From an uncultured Lachnospiraceae bacterium (GTDB lineage: Bacteria; Bacillota; Clostridia; Lachnospirales; Lachnospiraceae), in contig CATOJY010000003.1 of the NCBI GenBank assembly GCA_951800685.1, positions 62,001 to 126,000 on the forward strand: a DNA stretch of 64,000 bases, read 5' to 3'. The notes below the pieces were generated by a model. The model did no database searches, was not told where the DNA came from, and saw only the letters and a program-made list of their open reading frames with translations. Numbering within the stretch: the first letter of the stretch is position 1; each line of letters starts with the position of its first letter. Below are positions 26,891 through 36,773 of this stretch, one piece after another. A program made the position numbers and the translations under genes.

Positions 26891-27997
26891 ATGAAAACTC
26901 CTATTTGTGGCTTTATTGGCCTGGGATTGATCGGTGGGTCCATCGCCAGAGCTATCCGTGCTGCGTTCCCGGATGCCCACATAATCGCATATGATATCCA
27001 AGTCTCCTCCCTGCAGCTGGCCCTGAAAGAAGGGGTGATCGATTTGATCTGCCCTGCCATCGATGTCTCTTTCAAAGACTGTGACTATATTTTCCTATGT
27101 GCCCCTGTTTCCCACAATGACGACAATCTACTCAGCTTAAAACAATTTCTGTCGCCGCAGACGATCCTGACAGATGTAGGAAGCGTCAAAACAGGCATCC
27201 ACAAACATGTAGCGGCCCTCGGCCTGGAAGAACAGTTCATCGGCGGCCATCCCATGACCGGTTCTGAACGCTTCGGATATCAGAATTCCAAAGCATCTCT
27301 TCTGGAAAATGCTTACTATATCCTGACTCCTTCCGATGCAGTCCCGGAAAACAAGCTGAATGACTATCGGACATTAGTTGAGTCCATCGGCGCGATCCCT
27401 CTCATCCTGCATTATGAGGAACATGACTATGTGACTGCAGCTATTTCCCACCTGCCCCATGTAATAGCTGCTTCTCTGGTAAATCTTGTTAAAAACACAG
27501 ACTCTAAGGCTGGTACCATGAAGATGATTGCGGCTGGAGGATTTAAAGATATCACGAGAATCGCCTCATCTTCTCCTACTATGTGGCAGCAAATCTGCCT
27601 GACTAACACAGAGAATATTTCAAAGCTTTTGCATGAATATATCCGATATCTCAACGAAATCGCTTTGCAGATCGACACCCAGTCCGAAGAAATACTTTAC
27701 GAGTTCTTCGACTCCGCAAGAATATACAGGGAGTCTTTCATCAACGTTTCCAGCGGACCAATCAAGACAGAATATGTCCTGACAGTCGATATTGCGGATA
27801 AGGCTGGATCTATTGCCGCCATCGCTTCCCTGCTCGCCGCGCATGATGTAAGTATCAAAAATATCGGTATCAACCACAACAGAGAATTGGCGGAAGGTGC
27901 CCTGCGCATCGAATTTTACGAGTCTGGCGCCGTTGAAAGAGCCGTCAGCGCTCTGACAGAAAAGGGATACGCAATCCATACCAGATGTCCTTCCTGA
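26891..27997 (+). CDS. tyrA: prephenate dehydrogenase with ACT domain
   Basis: Converts prephenate to 4-hydroxyphenylpyruvate for tyrosine. The NAD(P)-binding motif is GFIGLGLIGGSIARAI at the N-terminus, followed by LTDVGSVKTGI and GGHPMTGSERFG, the substrate region. A C-terminal ACT domain (about 295-368, VLTVDIADKAGSIAAIASLL) suggests tyrosine feedback. The frame extends back to 26750, but MKTPICGFIGLG at 26891 has AAGGA upstream and matches the family, giving 368 residues. aroA follows 57 bp downstream, so the pair forms an aromatic amino acid unit. Confidence 0.93.
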   Translation: MKTPICGFIGLGLIGGSIARAIRAAFPDAHIIAYDIQVSSLQLALKEGVIDLICPAIDVSFKDCDYIFLCAPVSHNDDNLLSLKQFLSPQTILTDVGSVKTGIHKHVAALGLEEQFIGGHPMTGSERFGYQNSKASLLENAYYILTPSDAVPENKLNDYRTLVESIGAIPLILHYEEHDYVTAAISHLPHVIAASLVNLVKNTDSKAGTMKMIAAGGFKDITRIASSSPTMWQQICLTNTENISKLLHEYIRYLNEIALQIDTQSEEILYEFFDSARIYRESFINVSSGPIKTEYVLTVDIADKAGSIAAIASLLAAHDVSIKNIGINHNRELAEGALRIEFYESGAVERAVSALTEKGYAIHTRCPS

Positions 27998-28054
27998 TCT
28001 TTCCCATAGATCTGATCCATAATTACAAAACTAACTGCATCGGAGGCATATACC

Positions 28055-29329
28055 ATGATTATACGTAAAGCACATCACCTCAAGGGAGAAGTAACCATTC
28101 CTGGAGATAAGTCGATTTCCCATCGGGCCATAATGCTCGGTTCCCTGGCACAAGGAACAACACAGATCACGAATTTCCTGCAAGGAGCAGACTGTCTCTC
28201 CACGATTGACTGTTTCCGCAGGATGGGAATCTCCATCGAAAACGCAGCGGATAAGATCCTGGTCCACGGAAAAGGACTGCACGGACTGCGCGAACCTGAC
28301 AACATTCTTGACACCGGTAACAGTGGTACCACTACAAGGCTGATCTCTGGTATTTTGGCGGCACAGCCTTTCGAAACGACTCTCACCGGTGATGCTTCTA
28401 TCCAAAAGCGACCTATGCGCCGCATTATAGAGCCTCTTTCCATGATGGGGGCAGACATTACAAGCATAAATGGTAACGGATGCGCACCCTTACACATTAC
28501 AGGCGCGCCCCTGCATGGCATCCATTATCATTCTAAAGTTGCTTCCGCCCAAGTGAAGTCTGCCGTTCTTCTGGCAGGTTTATATGCAGATGGCATTACC
28601 AAAGTTACAGAACCCGCGATCAGCCGCAACCATTCAGAGATTATGCTGGGTTACTTCGGTGCCTCTGTACAGTCAGAAGACTACACTGTCATGATCCAGC
28701 CGGAACCAGTCTTATATGCCCAGGAAATATGTGTTCCTGGCGATATTTCTTCCGCGGCTTATTTTATTGCTGCCGGTCTGCTCGTCCCAGGTGCAGAGGT
28801 GCTGATCCGAAATGTCGGAATCAATCCGACCAGAAATGGTATCCTCAAAGTTGCACAGGCCATGGGCGGTGATATCACCTATCTGAACATCAGGCAGGAA
28901 GGCGAACCTACCGCAGACCTCCTGGTAAGACACAGCACACTGCACGGCATTACAATAGAAGGGGATATCATTCCAACTTTGATCGATGAGCTTCCGATTA
29001 TCAACGTCATGGCCGCATACGCAGAGGGAACAACGCTCATCAGGAATGCTGCCGAATTGAAAGTAAAAGAATCAAACCGTATTGACGTCATGGTCAGTCA
29101 TCTAAGCGGCATGGGCTGTGATATTACCGGCACCGAGGACGGCATGATTATAAATGGTGGAAAACCTCTTCATGGAACGATCGTGGATTCCCATATGGAT
29201 CATCGAATCGCCATGAGCTTTGCTATTGCTGCCCTGATTGCCGACGGTGAAACCAACATTCAGGGAAGTGATGCAGTTAGCATAAGCTATCCCAGTTTCT
29301 ATGAAGATTTGATAAGACTCACCCATTGA
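28055..29329 (+). CDS. aroA: 3-phosphoshikimate 1-carboxyvinyltransferase (EPSP synthase)
   Basis: Joins phosphoenolpyruvate to shikimate-3-phosphate. Seen are PGDKSISHRAIMLGSLA, LDTGNSGTTTRL, GDASIQKRPMRRIIEPL, ELKVKESNRI and HMDHRIAMSFAIA, all substrate-binding signatures. Ala sits in LISGILAAQ where class I enzymes carry LGNAGT-type sequences, so this is the class II-like sequence type common in Firmicutes. It is full length at 424 residues, with GGAGG before the ATG. It follows tyrA. Confidence 0.96.
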   Translation: MIIRKAHHLKGEVTIPGDKSISHRAIMLGSLAQGTTQITNFLQGADCLSTIDCFRRMGISIENAADKILVHGKGLHGLREPDNILDTGNSGTTTRLISGILAAQPFETTLTGDASIQKRPMRRIIEPLSMMGADITSINGNGCAPLHITGAPLHGIHYHSKVASAQVKSAVLLAGLYADGITKVTEPAISRNHSEIMLGYFGASVQSEDYTVMIQPEPVLYAQEICVPGDISSAAYFIAAGLLVPGAEVLIRNVGINPTRNGILKVAQAMGGDITYLNIRQEGEPTADLLVRHSTLHGITIEGDIIPTLIDELPIINVMAAYAEGTTLIRNAAELKVKESNRIDVMVSHLSGMGCDITGTEDGMIINGGKPLHGTIVDSHMDHRIAMSFAIAALIADGETNIQGSDAVSISYPSFYEDLIRLTH

Positions 29330-29366
29330 CTTTCCGTACAGAGAAGCTGCGTTTTCTGTACATTGC

Positions 29367-29406
29367 AAAAAGAGCAGGTGCCGATATGCCATATCGTCCT
29401 GCTCTT
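29367..29406 (-). terminator. terminator after the VanZ-like gene
   Basis: Arms AAGAGCAGG (29370-29378) and CCTGCTCTT (29398-29406) enclose a second stem CGATATG/CATATCG. On the minus strand it is followed by TTTTT, so it mainly serves the VanZ-like gene. On the plus strand only a weak T tract follows, so it may also end aroA. Confidence 0.75.
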
Positions 29407-29480
29407 CTTAAATATACGTATTTATTTGTTCCCATCCGCTCTGCAGACATTCAGATCTACACAAACACCTCTTATCTGCT

Positions 29481-29978
29481 TTAGCCTGACAGCTTCACTA
29501 ACAGCCGGTTCATAAAATAAGATATCACCATACAGGCGATTCCTGCCAGGCCGCCATACCAATTCAACTGCACATCCGTCATCTGAAAGTGCCTGCCATC
29601 TATGTACTGCTTAAAATACTCCGTATAGTATGCCATCAGATAACACGCCACACCCGACAGCAGCACACCCATGATCCGGAAATATCCCCTGAATATAACC
29701 ATGCTGACAAATGCTGTGACCAATCCTACTACAAAAAACAATGCTAAATGTGCCTCATAACGAATCATTAGACTGACTGTCTTAATCTGCTCCTGTCCCG
29801 GATCATCGAAAACTGCAGTAGTCACCCTTTCTGCAAGCTGCATTGTTATACTCATGGAACTTGCACCGTTCTGAAAGGAAACAACCATTACAAAATATAC
29901 CAATAGCATCAATGCAAGAATTGAAGCAACGATCACCGCCAGCTCCACCATCAGATTTCTATGTTTTTTCTGCTTCAT
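29481..29978 (-). CDS. VanZ-like membrane protein
   Basis: A 165-residue integral membrane protein with about four hydrophobic segments (near 12-34, 74-95, 97-115, 140-160). The last third, EYFKQYIDGRHFQMTDVQLN, followed by YGGLAGI, matches the VanZ-family pattern of a charged loop with GR and D..LN before the last helix. VanZ proteins can raise teicoplanin tolerance, but most relatives have no known function and nothing here points to resistance. It lies 15 bp after the PilZ gene and is surely co-transcribed. Confidence 0.75.
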   Translation of the reverse strand: MKQKKHRNLMVELAVIVASILALMLLVYFVMVVSFQNGASSMSITMQLAERVTTAVFDDPGQEQIKTVSLMIRYEAHLALFFVVGLVTAFVSMVIFRGYFRIMGVLLSGVACYLMAYYTEYFKQYIDGRHFQMTDVQLNWYGGLAGIACMVISYFMNRLLVKLSG

Positions 29979-29993
29979 GCTGATCGTACTATC

Positions 29994-30335
29994 CTAAGCG
30001 TTCATGTTCTTGATTGTACTGTATGTCTCGATCCTGCTGGCATCCATCTCAGACATACCGATAAAGATCGCTCCATATTCAAGCATGCTGTTCTGTTTGT
30101 TCTCAACACGCACAATCTCAAGAAAAACGTGAAGGACTTCTTTGGTCCAAATTGTCAGGAAAGCTTCATAGACAGCACCCATATCCAACTTCTCCATACA
30201 GGAAAACCCAACTCCTGTTTTAGAACAATCAGTGATCGTGATGCTTATTTTCTCTGCCTTGCCGCCCTGGTCCATTCTTCTTACTAACAGCTTGCCTTCC
30301 AGTTCTATCCGTTGATTTTTTCTTCTTTCCTGCAT
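29994..30335 (-). CDS. PilZ-domain protein, probable cyclic di-GMP receptor
   Basis: The 113 residues are a single PilZ domain. The two binding motifs are visible: RKNQR near the N-terminus (RxxxR) and DCSKTGVGF (DxSxxG), both intact. This predicts cyclic di-GMP binding in the cytoplasm. The partner gene encodes a VanZ-like membrane protein 15 bp downstream, so the pair may link the second messenger to an envelope function; that is inference. GAGGAAGG precedes the ATG. Confidence 0.88.
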   Translation of the reverse strand: MQERRKNQRIELEGKLLVRRMDQGGKAEKISITITDCSKTGVGFSCMEKLDMGAVYEAFLTIWTKEVLHVFLEIVRVENKQNSMLEYGAIFIGMSEMDASRIETYSTIKNMNA

Positions 30336-30443
30336 AATCTTTACCTTCCTCTTACCTATAAGTAACTTCTTCTATTCAAGTACCCTATTCGCATAAACAC
30401 TTCTTGCTACCATAACAAAACAGTACTTTGTTATTATTCTACT

Positions 30444-31502
30444 CTATTTATTATCTTTTGTAAAGGAATCCGTGAGGAACATTGCATCCCCAAAACTAAA
30501 AAAACGATACTGTTCCCCTATAGCTTCTTCATACGCATGTAGTACATTTTCTCTTCCTGCCAGCGCAGACACAAGCATGACCAAGGTAGATTCCGGCAGA
30601 TGAAAATTCGTGATCAGACAGTCCATCACCTTAAACTGATACCCCGGATAAATAAAAATACTGGTATCATTACTGCCAGACTCCACCCTGCCATCTTCTC
30701 TTGCCGCGCTCTCAACAGTCCGGCAGCTTGTCGTGCCCACACAGATCACACGGCCGCCGCGCGCTTTGGCCCGATTGATCTTCTCTGCCGCTTCCTCTGT
30801 CACCTGATAAGATTCTGAGTGCATATGATGCTCCAGAATCTTATCTGCCTTGACAGGACGGAAAGTTCCAAGGCCGACATGCAGTGTCACATAGGCGGTT
30901 TCAATTCCCTTCTCTTCTATCTGCTGTAGCAGCTTCCTCGTAAAATGCAGACCTGCTGTCGGCGCTGCCGCAGATCCATCATGTTTAGCATATACAGTCT
31001 GATACCGGTTCTTATCCTGCAGTTTATGGGTAATATAAGGCGGCAGAGGCATTTCCCCTAGGCGGTCCAGCACTTCTTCAAAGATACCATCATAAGTAAA
31101 TCGGATCAGACGGTTTCCTTCCTCCACAACTTCCAAAACCTCAGCCCTCAGACATCCATCCCCAAAGAGAATCTGTGTGCCTGGCTTTGCTTTTCTTCCC
31201 GGTTTCACTAAAGTTTCCCATACATCATGCTCTCTTCTTTTGAGAAGAAGAACCTCTATGCCAGCGCCTGTATCTTCTTTAACTCCTAAAAGTCTGGCTG
31301 GCAGTACCTTAGTGTTATTTAAGACCAGGCAGTCACCCGGTCTTAAATAGTCAATAATGTCTTTAAAAATATGATGTTCAATCCTGCCATTTGACTTATC
31401 TAACAGCAGGAGTCTGGAATTCGAACGATCTTCCAGTGGATCTTGTGCGATCAGCTCTTCTGGCAGATCGAAATAAAAATCCGACTTTCTTAATTCTTCC
31501 AT
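30444..31502 (-). CDS. queA: S-adenosylmethionine:tRNA ribosyltransferase-isomerase
   Basis: Transfers and rearranges the ribosyl part of SAM onto 7-aminomethyl-deazaguanine in tRNA, making epoxyqueuosine. Family blocks are present: [58 protein letters not shown] and [11 protein letters not shown]. The frame opens at 31532 without a ribosome site; ATG at 31502 follows GAGGA and matches family starts (352 aa). No other queuosine gene is in the window. The M18 aminopeptidase gene is 72 bp upstream. Confidence 0.96.
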   Translation of the reverse strand: MEELRKSDFYFDLPEELIAQDPLEDRSNSRLLLLDKSNGRIEHHIFKDIIDYLRPGDCLVLNNTKVLPARLLGVKEDTGAGIEVLLLKRREHDVWETLVKPGRKAKPGTQILFGDGCLRAEVLEVVEEGNRLIRFTYDGIFEEVLDRLGEMPLPPYITHKLQDKNRYQTVYAKHDGSAAAPTAGLHFTRKLLQQIEEKGIETAYVTLHVGLGTFRPVKADKILEHHMHSESYQVTEEAAEKINRAKARGGRVICVGTTSCRTVESAAREDGRVESGSNDTSIFIYPGYQFKVMDCLITNFHLPESTLVMLVSALAGRENVLHAYEEAIGEQYRFFSFGDAMFLTDSFTKDNK

Positions 31503-31574
31503 ATTTTGTTTCCTCAAATCATTTGCTGCCATGGAGAACCATAACAGTTTTTGGGTATATCTCCTTGCCTGAAC

Positions 31575-32990
31575 TTACAGATCTGCATTCTCTAGAAAAG
31601 CAACATAACCTCTCTTCGTCTCATAAACATCTATCTTACTGGTTGCCTCCCACGGTGCATGCATATTCAGTACAGCAACACCACAGTCGATTACATTCAT
31701 ACCGTACAGTGCAAGGATATAAGCAATCGTTCCACCGCCTCCTAAATCTACTCTGCCAAGCTCCGCTGTCTGGAAATTAACATCCTCTTTCTCAAAAATC
31801 GCCCTGATATGTCCAAGATACTCCGCATTTGCGTCATTGGAACCAGACTTGCCTCTAGCCCCTGTAAACTTGTTAAATACCATACCACCGCCCAAGTAAG
31901 CTACATTCTTCTTATCGAAACTGGATGCATAAGACGGATCAAAGGCGCTGCTTACATCGGAAGAAAGCATACAGGAATGTGCCAGGCATCTTCGCAGATT
32001 CAGTTCACTGTATTCTCCTGTCAGATTCATCACTTCTGCCACTGCATTCTCGAAGAATTTAGACTGCATACCAGTAGCTCCTACACTGCCGATCTCTTCT
32101 TTGTCTACCAGAATACAACATGCTGTACGCGCAGTCTGTTCAATCTCCAACATCGCTTTCAAAGAAGTGAATGCACATACTCTGTCATCCTGTCCGTAGG
32201 ATAAGATCATGCTGCGGTCAAATCCCGCCTCACGTGCCTTGCCAGCCGGAACTACCTCCAGCTCCGCTGAAATGAAATCTTCCTCCTCCAGATCATAGGA
32301 TTGCTGTAAGATCGAAAGAATCCCTTTCTTTACTGCCTCTTTCTCTGTCTGGTCATCAGCCTCATCTTCTTTCTTTTCGATCACAAGAGGCTTATTGCCG
32401 ATAATGATATCGAGCGCTTCTCCTTCGATCACCTTATTCGCCTTTTTCTCCAACTGTTCCTGTGCCAGGTGAATCAGAAGATCTGATACAAAGAACACAG
32501 GATCGTCTTCCTTTTCCCCAATATTGATCTCAACAGTTGTGCCGTCTTTCTTTACGACCACGCCATGGATCGCAAGCGGTATTGTCACCCACTGATACTT
32601 CTTCACGCCGCCGTAATAATGAGTGTCCAGATAAGCAAAACCACCCTCTTCGTACAGCGGATTCTGCTTAATATCCAGACGGGGCGAGTCGATATGCGCA
32701 CCGAGAATATTGATTCCATCTGCCATCTTCTCTTTTCCGATCTGGAACAGAACGATCGACTTATTCATCCAGACGGAGTAGACTTTGTCGCCAGCTTTCA
32801 ACTGATCGCCAGACGCGATCACGGCATCCAGTTCCCGGTAGCCTTCTTCTTCAATCATGTTTACGATCTGGTCGATACATTCACGCTCTGTTTTACCATG
32901 ATCTAAAAAGCTCATATACTCCTGCGCAAAAACATCTACTTCCTTCAACTGCTCTTCCTTATACCGTTCCCATGTGTTTTTGTGTTCCAT
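31575..32990 (-). CDS. M18-family aminopeptidase
   Basis: A cytoplasmic zinc aminopeptidase of 471 residues removing N-terminal (often acidic) residues. Metal and catalytic segments are seen: GAHIDSPRLDIKQNP (His and Asp), DKEEIGSVGATGMQS (Glu pair), SSDVSSAFDPSY and a C-terminal NMHAPWEATSKID with the last His ligand. GGGGTIAY lies before it. It follows pheT by 83 bp, with a hairpin in the gap. Confidence 0.92.
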   Translation of the reverse strand: MEHKNTWERYKEEQLKEVDVFAQEYMSFLDHGKTERECIDQIVNMIEEEGYRELDAVIASGDQLKAGDKVYSVWMNKSIVLFQIGKEKMADGINILGAHIDSPRLDIKQNPLYEEGGFAYLDTHYYGGVKKYQWVTIPLAIHGVVVKKDGTTVEINIGEKEDDPVFFVSDLLIHLAQEQLEKKANKVIEGEALDIIIGNKPLVIEKKEDEADDQTEKEAVKKGILSILQQSYDLEEEDFISAELEVVPAGKAREAGFDRSMILSYGQDDRVCAFTSLKAMLEIEQTARTACCILVDKEEIGSVGATGMQSKFFENAVAEVMNLTGEYSELNLRRCLAHSCMLSSDVSSAFDPSYASSFDKKNVAYLGGGMVFNKFTGARGKSGSNDANAEYLGHIRAIFEKEDVNFQTAELGRVDLGGGGTIAYILALYGMNVIDCGVAVLNMHAPWEATSKIDVYETKRGYVAFLENADL

Positions 32991-33049
32991 ACTTCCAAAC
33001 CATTCCTTTCTCTGTATATACAGTCATATACTATAACCTTTGTGCATTC

Positions 33050-33073
33050 TGCTTATCTATACAAAGATAAGCA
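33050..33073 (-). terminator. hairpin directly after pheT
   Basis: Minus-strand TGCTTATC pairs with GATAAGCA around 8 nt, right after the pheT stop. No T run follows, so it may attenuate rather than end transcription. A second perfect palindrome, CTGTATATACAG, lies at 33012-33023 near the M18 gene start. Confidence 0.4.
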
Positions 33074-35494
33074 TCAGCTTCTCAACTCAATCCCCATGCC
33101 TTCAAGACCGTTCAGGATCTTCTTCATCACCGCTGTGATATCCGCTTCCTCCAGCGTTCTGTCCTTCGCCCGGAACGTTATAGAATAAGCCACAGACTTA
33201 TAGCCTTCCTTGATCTGGTCGCCCTCATAGATATCAAACAGCCGGTAATCCTCCAGAATCTTGCCGCCTCGCTGTAGAATCACTGTCTCAATCTGTCCAG
33301 CAAGAATCTCTTTAGGCACTACCATGCTGATATCCCTAGTCACTGCCGGGTACTTTGCAATCCCTTCATATTTGCGGTCAAATGTCGCATAGGGTATGAT
33401 ATTTGGCATATCTAACACTGCCACATAGGCTTTCGTCTTCATATTATAATTGTCGCACACTTCCGGATGTACTTCTCCAAGGTAACCGAGTACACATCCC
33501 TCATAGATCACATTGGCCTGCCTTCCTGGGTGCAGGAAATTCCTGCCCGCATTCGGATCATAGGTAAGCCGCTTATGCAGACCGATGCTTTCGAAGAATT
33601 CCTCAACAACACCCTTCATCGTGAAGAAATCCCCCTCGCCATACATGCCCAGCGTGAACTGCATTCTCTCCTCCGGCAACTTTGTCAGCGGAAGCGATTC
33701 CGGCACATAAATATTGCCGAGTTCATAAAGCCGTACATCCTTGTTCCTTCTATTGTAGTTAGTGGCAAGACTGGTCAGCATGCCGTTTAAGGAGATTGTC
33801 CTCATAATAGAGAAATCTTCTCCCAGCGGATTAGCGATACTGATCGCACGGCGCAGCGGGTCGTCTGCGTCTAACAGCAGCTTGTCAAACACCTTTGGAC
33901 TTTCAAAGGAATAGCACATTCCCTGGGAAAAACCACAATACTCCGCAATATCTCTTGCCTTCTGCTCGATCCGAAGTTTGAACGGCAGTTTGCCAGTAGT
34001 CGCCTCGCCCTTCGGCAGCGTTGACGGTATCTTATCATAACCATAGAAACGGGCCACTTCCTCAGCAATATCGCACTGTCTCAGCAAATCCTGCCGGAAT
34101 GTCGGTATGATCAGCTCGTTGGCCGCCTGGTCATAACGTACTTCTATCATCTTAAAGATATCCAGCATTTCTTCTTTTGATACCTCAGTCCCCAACAGCT
34201 TATTATAATTATCTGGTTCAAAAGGAAGCGTCACTTCCGCTTTGAACTCACCACACACGTCCACCATGCCGTCTACGACTTCACCGCAGCCCAGTTCCTC
34301 AATCAGCTGGCATGCCCTGTTGATTGCCGCTTCTGCGTTGTGGGGATCCAATCCCTTTTCAAATTTGCCAGACGCGTCAGTCCTAAGACCAACTCTCTTG
34401 GCTGATTTACGGATATTCGCACCATTGAAAGAAGCTGCTTCAAACAATACCGTCTTCACCTCATCCGTAATCATGGAATTCTCACCGCCCATGATACCAG
34501 CGATGCCGACTTCTTTCTCAGCGTCACAGATCATCAGCACATCAGCATCCAGATTTCTCTCCTGACCATCCAATGTACGGAATACATCGCCATCTTTAGC
34601 GCGGCGTACAATAATCTTATGTCCTGCGATCGTATCAAGGTCATAGGCATGCATAGGCTGCCCATATTCTTCCATCACGTAGTTAGTGATATCCACCAGA
34701 TTGTTGATCGGACGGATCCCGCTGGCTGCCAGACGGCGCTGCATCCATTTCGGAGAAGGCCCGATCTGAATATTAGTACATACCCTCGCACAATAACGCG
34801 GGCAAAGTTCCTGGTCCTCCACTGCAACAGAAATATAGTCCTCTACCTTACCGCCATTCCCCGTCACAACTACCTGTGGTGGATAAAAAGGCTTGCGGAA
34901 TGTTGCCGCCGCTTCCCTCGCGATACCGATCACGCTGTAGCAGTCTACCCGATTGGACGTCACTTCATATTCGAATACCGTATCGTGAAGTCCAAGTACC
35001 TCAATGGCATCTGCACCGACTTCCACGTCCTCCTCAAAAATATAGATGCCAAATTCCGGCGCTTCCGGATACATATTCCTATCGGAACCAAGCTCTTCAA
35101 TAGAGCACATCATTCCATTGGACGGTACGCCCCGCAGTTTCCCCGCCTTGATCACAATACCTTCCTCCGGCATCGGACCACCATCATGGCCTCCTGCCAC
35201 TTTACCGCCGTCTAATACGACGGGCACCTTATCACCTTCTTTTACATTCGGCGCACCCGTCACGATCTGGATCACTTCAGAGCCGATATTAACCTGGCAG
35301 ACAATCAGTTTATCAGCATCAGGATGCCTCTCGATCTTCTCGATCTGTCCGACCACGATCTTCTCCAGGTTATGGTCCCGTCTGCTGTAACCTTCTACTT
35401 TAGTGCCTGATAATGTCATAGCATCCATGTACTCCTGATCTGTACACTCCAGATCAGGTACATATGCCTTGATCCATGATAATGCTGTATTCAT
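33074..35494 (-). CDS. pheT: phenylalanyl-tRNA synthetase beta subunit
   Basis: Beta chain of the alpha2-beta2 enzyme. In order: an OB-type tRNA-binding domain (about 40-150, ERHPDADKLIVCQVNIG), B3/B4 editing region (RPINNLVDITNYVM), B5 (FRQDLLRQCDIAEEVARFYGYDKIP) and a C-terminal anticodon-binding FDX-ACB domain (KYPAVTRDISMVV). The frame extends to 35533, but GGAGG precedes ATG 35494 (806 aa). It follows pheS after a 195-bp gap that holds an unusual short frame. Confidence 0.97.
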   Translation of the reverse strand: MNTALSWIKAYVPDLECTDQEYMDAMTLSGTKVEGYSRRDHNLEKIVVGQIEKIERHPDADKLIVCQVNIGSEVIQIVTGAPNVKEGDKVPVVLDGGKVAGGHDGGPMPEEGIVIKAGKLRGVPSNGMMCSIEELGSDRNMYPEAPEFGIYIFEEDVEVGADAIEVLGLHDTVFEYEVTSNRVDCYSVIGIAREAAATFRKPFYPPQVVVTGNGGKVEDYISVAVEDQELCPRYCARVCTNIQIGPSPKWMQRRLAASGIRPINNLVDITNYVMEEYGQPMHAYDLDTIAGHKIIVRRAKDGDVFRTLDGQERNLDADVLMICDAEKEVGIAGIMGGENSMITDEVKTVLFEAASFNGANIRKSAKRVGLRTDASGKFEKGLDPHNAEAAINRACQLIEELGCGEVVDGMVDVCGEFKAEVTLPFEPDNYNKLLGTEVSKEEMLDIFKMIEVRYDQAANELIIPTFRQDLLRQCDIAEEVARFYGYDKIPSTLPKGEATTGKLPFKLRIEQKARDIAEYCGFSQGMCYSFESPKVFDKLLLDADDPLRRAISIANPLGEDFSIMRTISLNGMLTSLATNYNRRNKDVRLYELGNIYVPESLPLTKLPEERMQFTLGMYGEGDFFTMKGVVEEFFESIGLHKRLTYDPNAGRNFLHPGRQANVIYEGCVLGYLGEVHPEVCDNYNMKTKAYVAVLDMPNIIPYATFDRKYEGIAKYPAVTRDISMVVPKEILAGQIETVILQRGGKILEDYRLFDIYEGDQIKEGYKSVAYSITFRAKDRTLEEADITAVMKKILNGLEGMGIELRS

Positions 35495-35685
35495 ATTTTC
35501 CTCCATTCTATCATAAACAATCCGTATCTGCATCTCTCTTCCGATGCAGTTCCGCCGTCATCCATTAGAGATAACAGTTCGGCTTCCTTTCCTGTTATCT
35601 TCCACCTCTTTGCAAAACCTCTGTACACTGGCAAAGAACAGCCGTTTACCGCGTATGGCAGCTCTTTGTGCACAGACAAACACAC
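35491..35685 (-). CDS. possible small ORF filling the pheS-pheT gap
   Basis: A 64-codon frame opens with GTG four nt after the pheS stop and ends in TGA sharing ATGA with the pheT start, an arrangement typical of translational coupling. The product (MCLSVHKELPYAVNGCSL...) matches no family I know, and there is no good ribosome site before the GTG. It may be translated to carry ribosomes into pheT, be a remnant, or be chance. Treat as doubtful. Confidence 0.3.
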   Translation of the reverse strand: MCLSVHKELPYAVNGCSLPVYRGFAKRWKITGKEAELLSLMDDGGTASEERCRYGLFMIEWRKI

Positions 35686-35689
35686 GCGA

Positions 35690-36709
35690 TCAGAACTGCT
35701 TCAAAAAGCGAACGTCGTTCTCATACAGCAGACGCATGTCATCAATTTCATACTTTAAAAGCGCAATCCGCTCCAATCCTACCCCAAAGGCAAACCCGGA
35801 ATACTTCTCCGGATCGATGCCGCTCATCTCAAGTACATGGGGATGTACCATACCACAACCCAAGATCTCGATCCAGCCTTCTCCTTTGCAGAAACGGCAG
35901 CCCTTGCCACCGCATTTAAAGCAAGTCACATCCATCTCCGCGGAGGGCTCGGTAAATGGGAAATGATGCGGTCTGAACTTAACCTTTGTTTCTTCCCCGA
36001 ACAATTCCTTTGCAAACTCCGCCAGCGTCCCTTTTAAATCTGCCAAGGTAATATTCTTGTCGATCACCAGTCCTTCGATCTGATGGAAAGAAGGGGAATG
36101 GGTGGCATCCACCTCATCGGACCGGAACACACGGCCAGGAGCAATCATACGGATCGGCAGTCTACCCTTTTCCATTTCGTGAACCTGCGTCGAGGAAGTC
36201 TGCGTCCGCAACAAAATATCTCCTGTGATATAGAAAGTATCCTGTTCATCCTTCGCCGGATGGTCGGCCGGAATATTCAATGCCTCGAAATTGTAATAAT
36301 CCCTCTCAATCTCCGGCCCTTCCACAACTTCATATCCCATGCCGATGAAGATCCTCTCCACTTCTTCTAAGGCGATTGTACTTGGATGACGATGCCCAAC
36401 ATTGTTCTTCTTTGCCGGCAGTGTGACGTCGATGACTTCCTTCTTCATCCTCGCCTCTCTAAGCGCCCTCTCCATCTTCTTGACAGACTCTTCTAAGACT
36501 CTCTCGATCTCTTCCCTCGTCTCATTGACAAGCTGTCCCACTTTAGGACGGTCCTCTGGCGCAACTTCTTTCATCCCTTTAAGCACCGCTGTCAATTCCC
36601 CTTTCTTACCCAGGTAATTGACCCGTACTTCATTCAACTTCTCCAATGCGTCGCTGGACTCAATCTGACGCAGTGCTTCCGCCTTAATCTGTTCCAACTT
36701 CTCTCTCAT
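35690..36709 (-). CDS. pheS: phenylalanyl-tRNA synthetase alpha subunit
   Basis: The catalytic class II subunit. The N-terminal coiled-coil arm is followed by HPSTIALEEVERIFIGMGY, the motif 2 area RTQTSSTQVHEME, a Cys-rich finger CFKCGGKGCRFCKGEG, GCGMVHPHVLEMSG and motif 3 FGVGLERIALLKY. The frame extends to 36805 through the leader region, but ATG 36709 with GGAGAAGG upstream is the family start (339 aa). A T-box leader controls it. Confidence 0.97.
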   Translation of the reverse strand: MREKLEQIKAEALRQIESSDALEKLNEVRVNYLGKKGELTAVLKGMKEVAPEDRPKVGQLVNETREEIERVLEESVKKMERALREARMKKEVIDVTLPAKKNNVGHRHPSTIALEEVERIFIGMGYEVVEGPEIERDYYNFEALNIPADHPAKDEQDTFYITGDILLRTQTSSTQVHEMEKGRLPIRMIAPGRVFRSDEVDATHSPSFHQIEGLVIDKNITLADLKGTLAEFAKELFGEETKVKFRPHHFPFTEPSAEMDVTCFKCGGKGCRFCKGEGWIEILGCGMVHPHVLEMSGIDPEKYSGFAFGVGLERIALLKYEIDDMRLLYENDVRFLKQF

Positions 36710-36773
36710 TATCCTTCTCCTTTTCCCACATCTCTTTACATACCTGTCTGCATCATAAGATGTGTCTGTCCAT

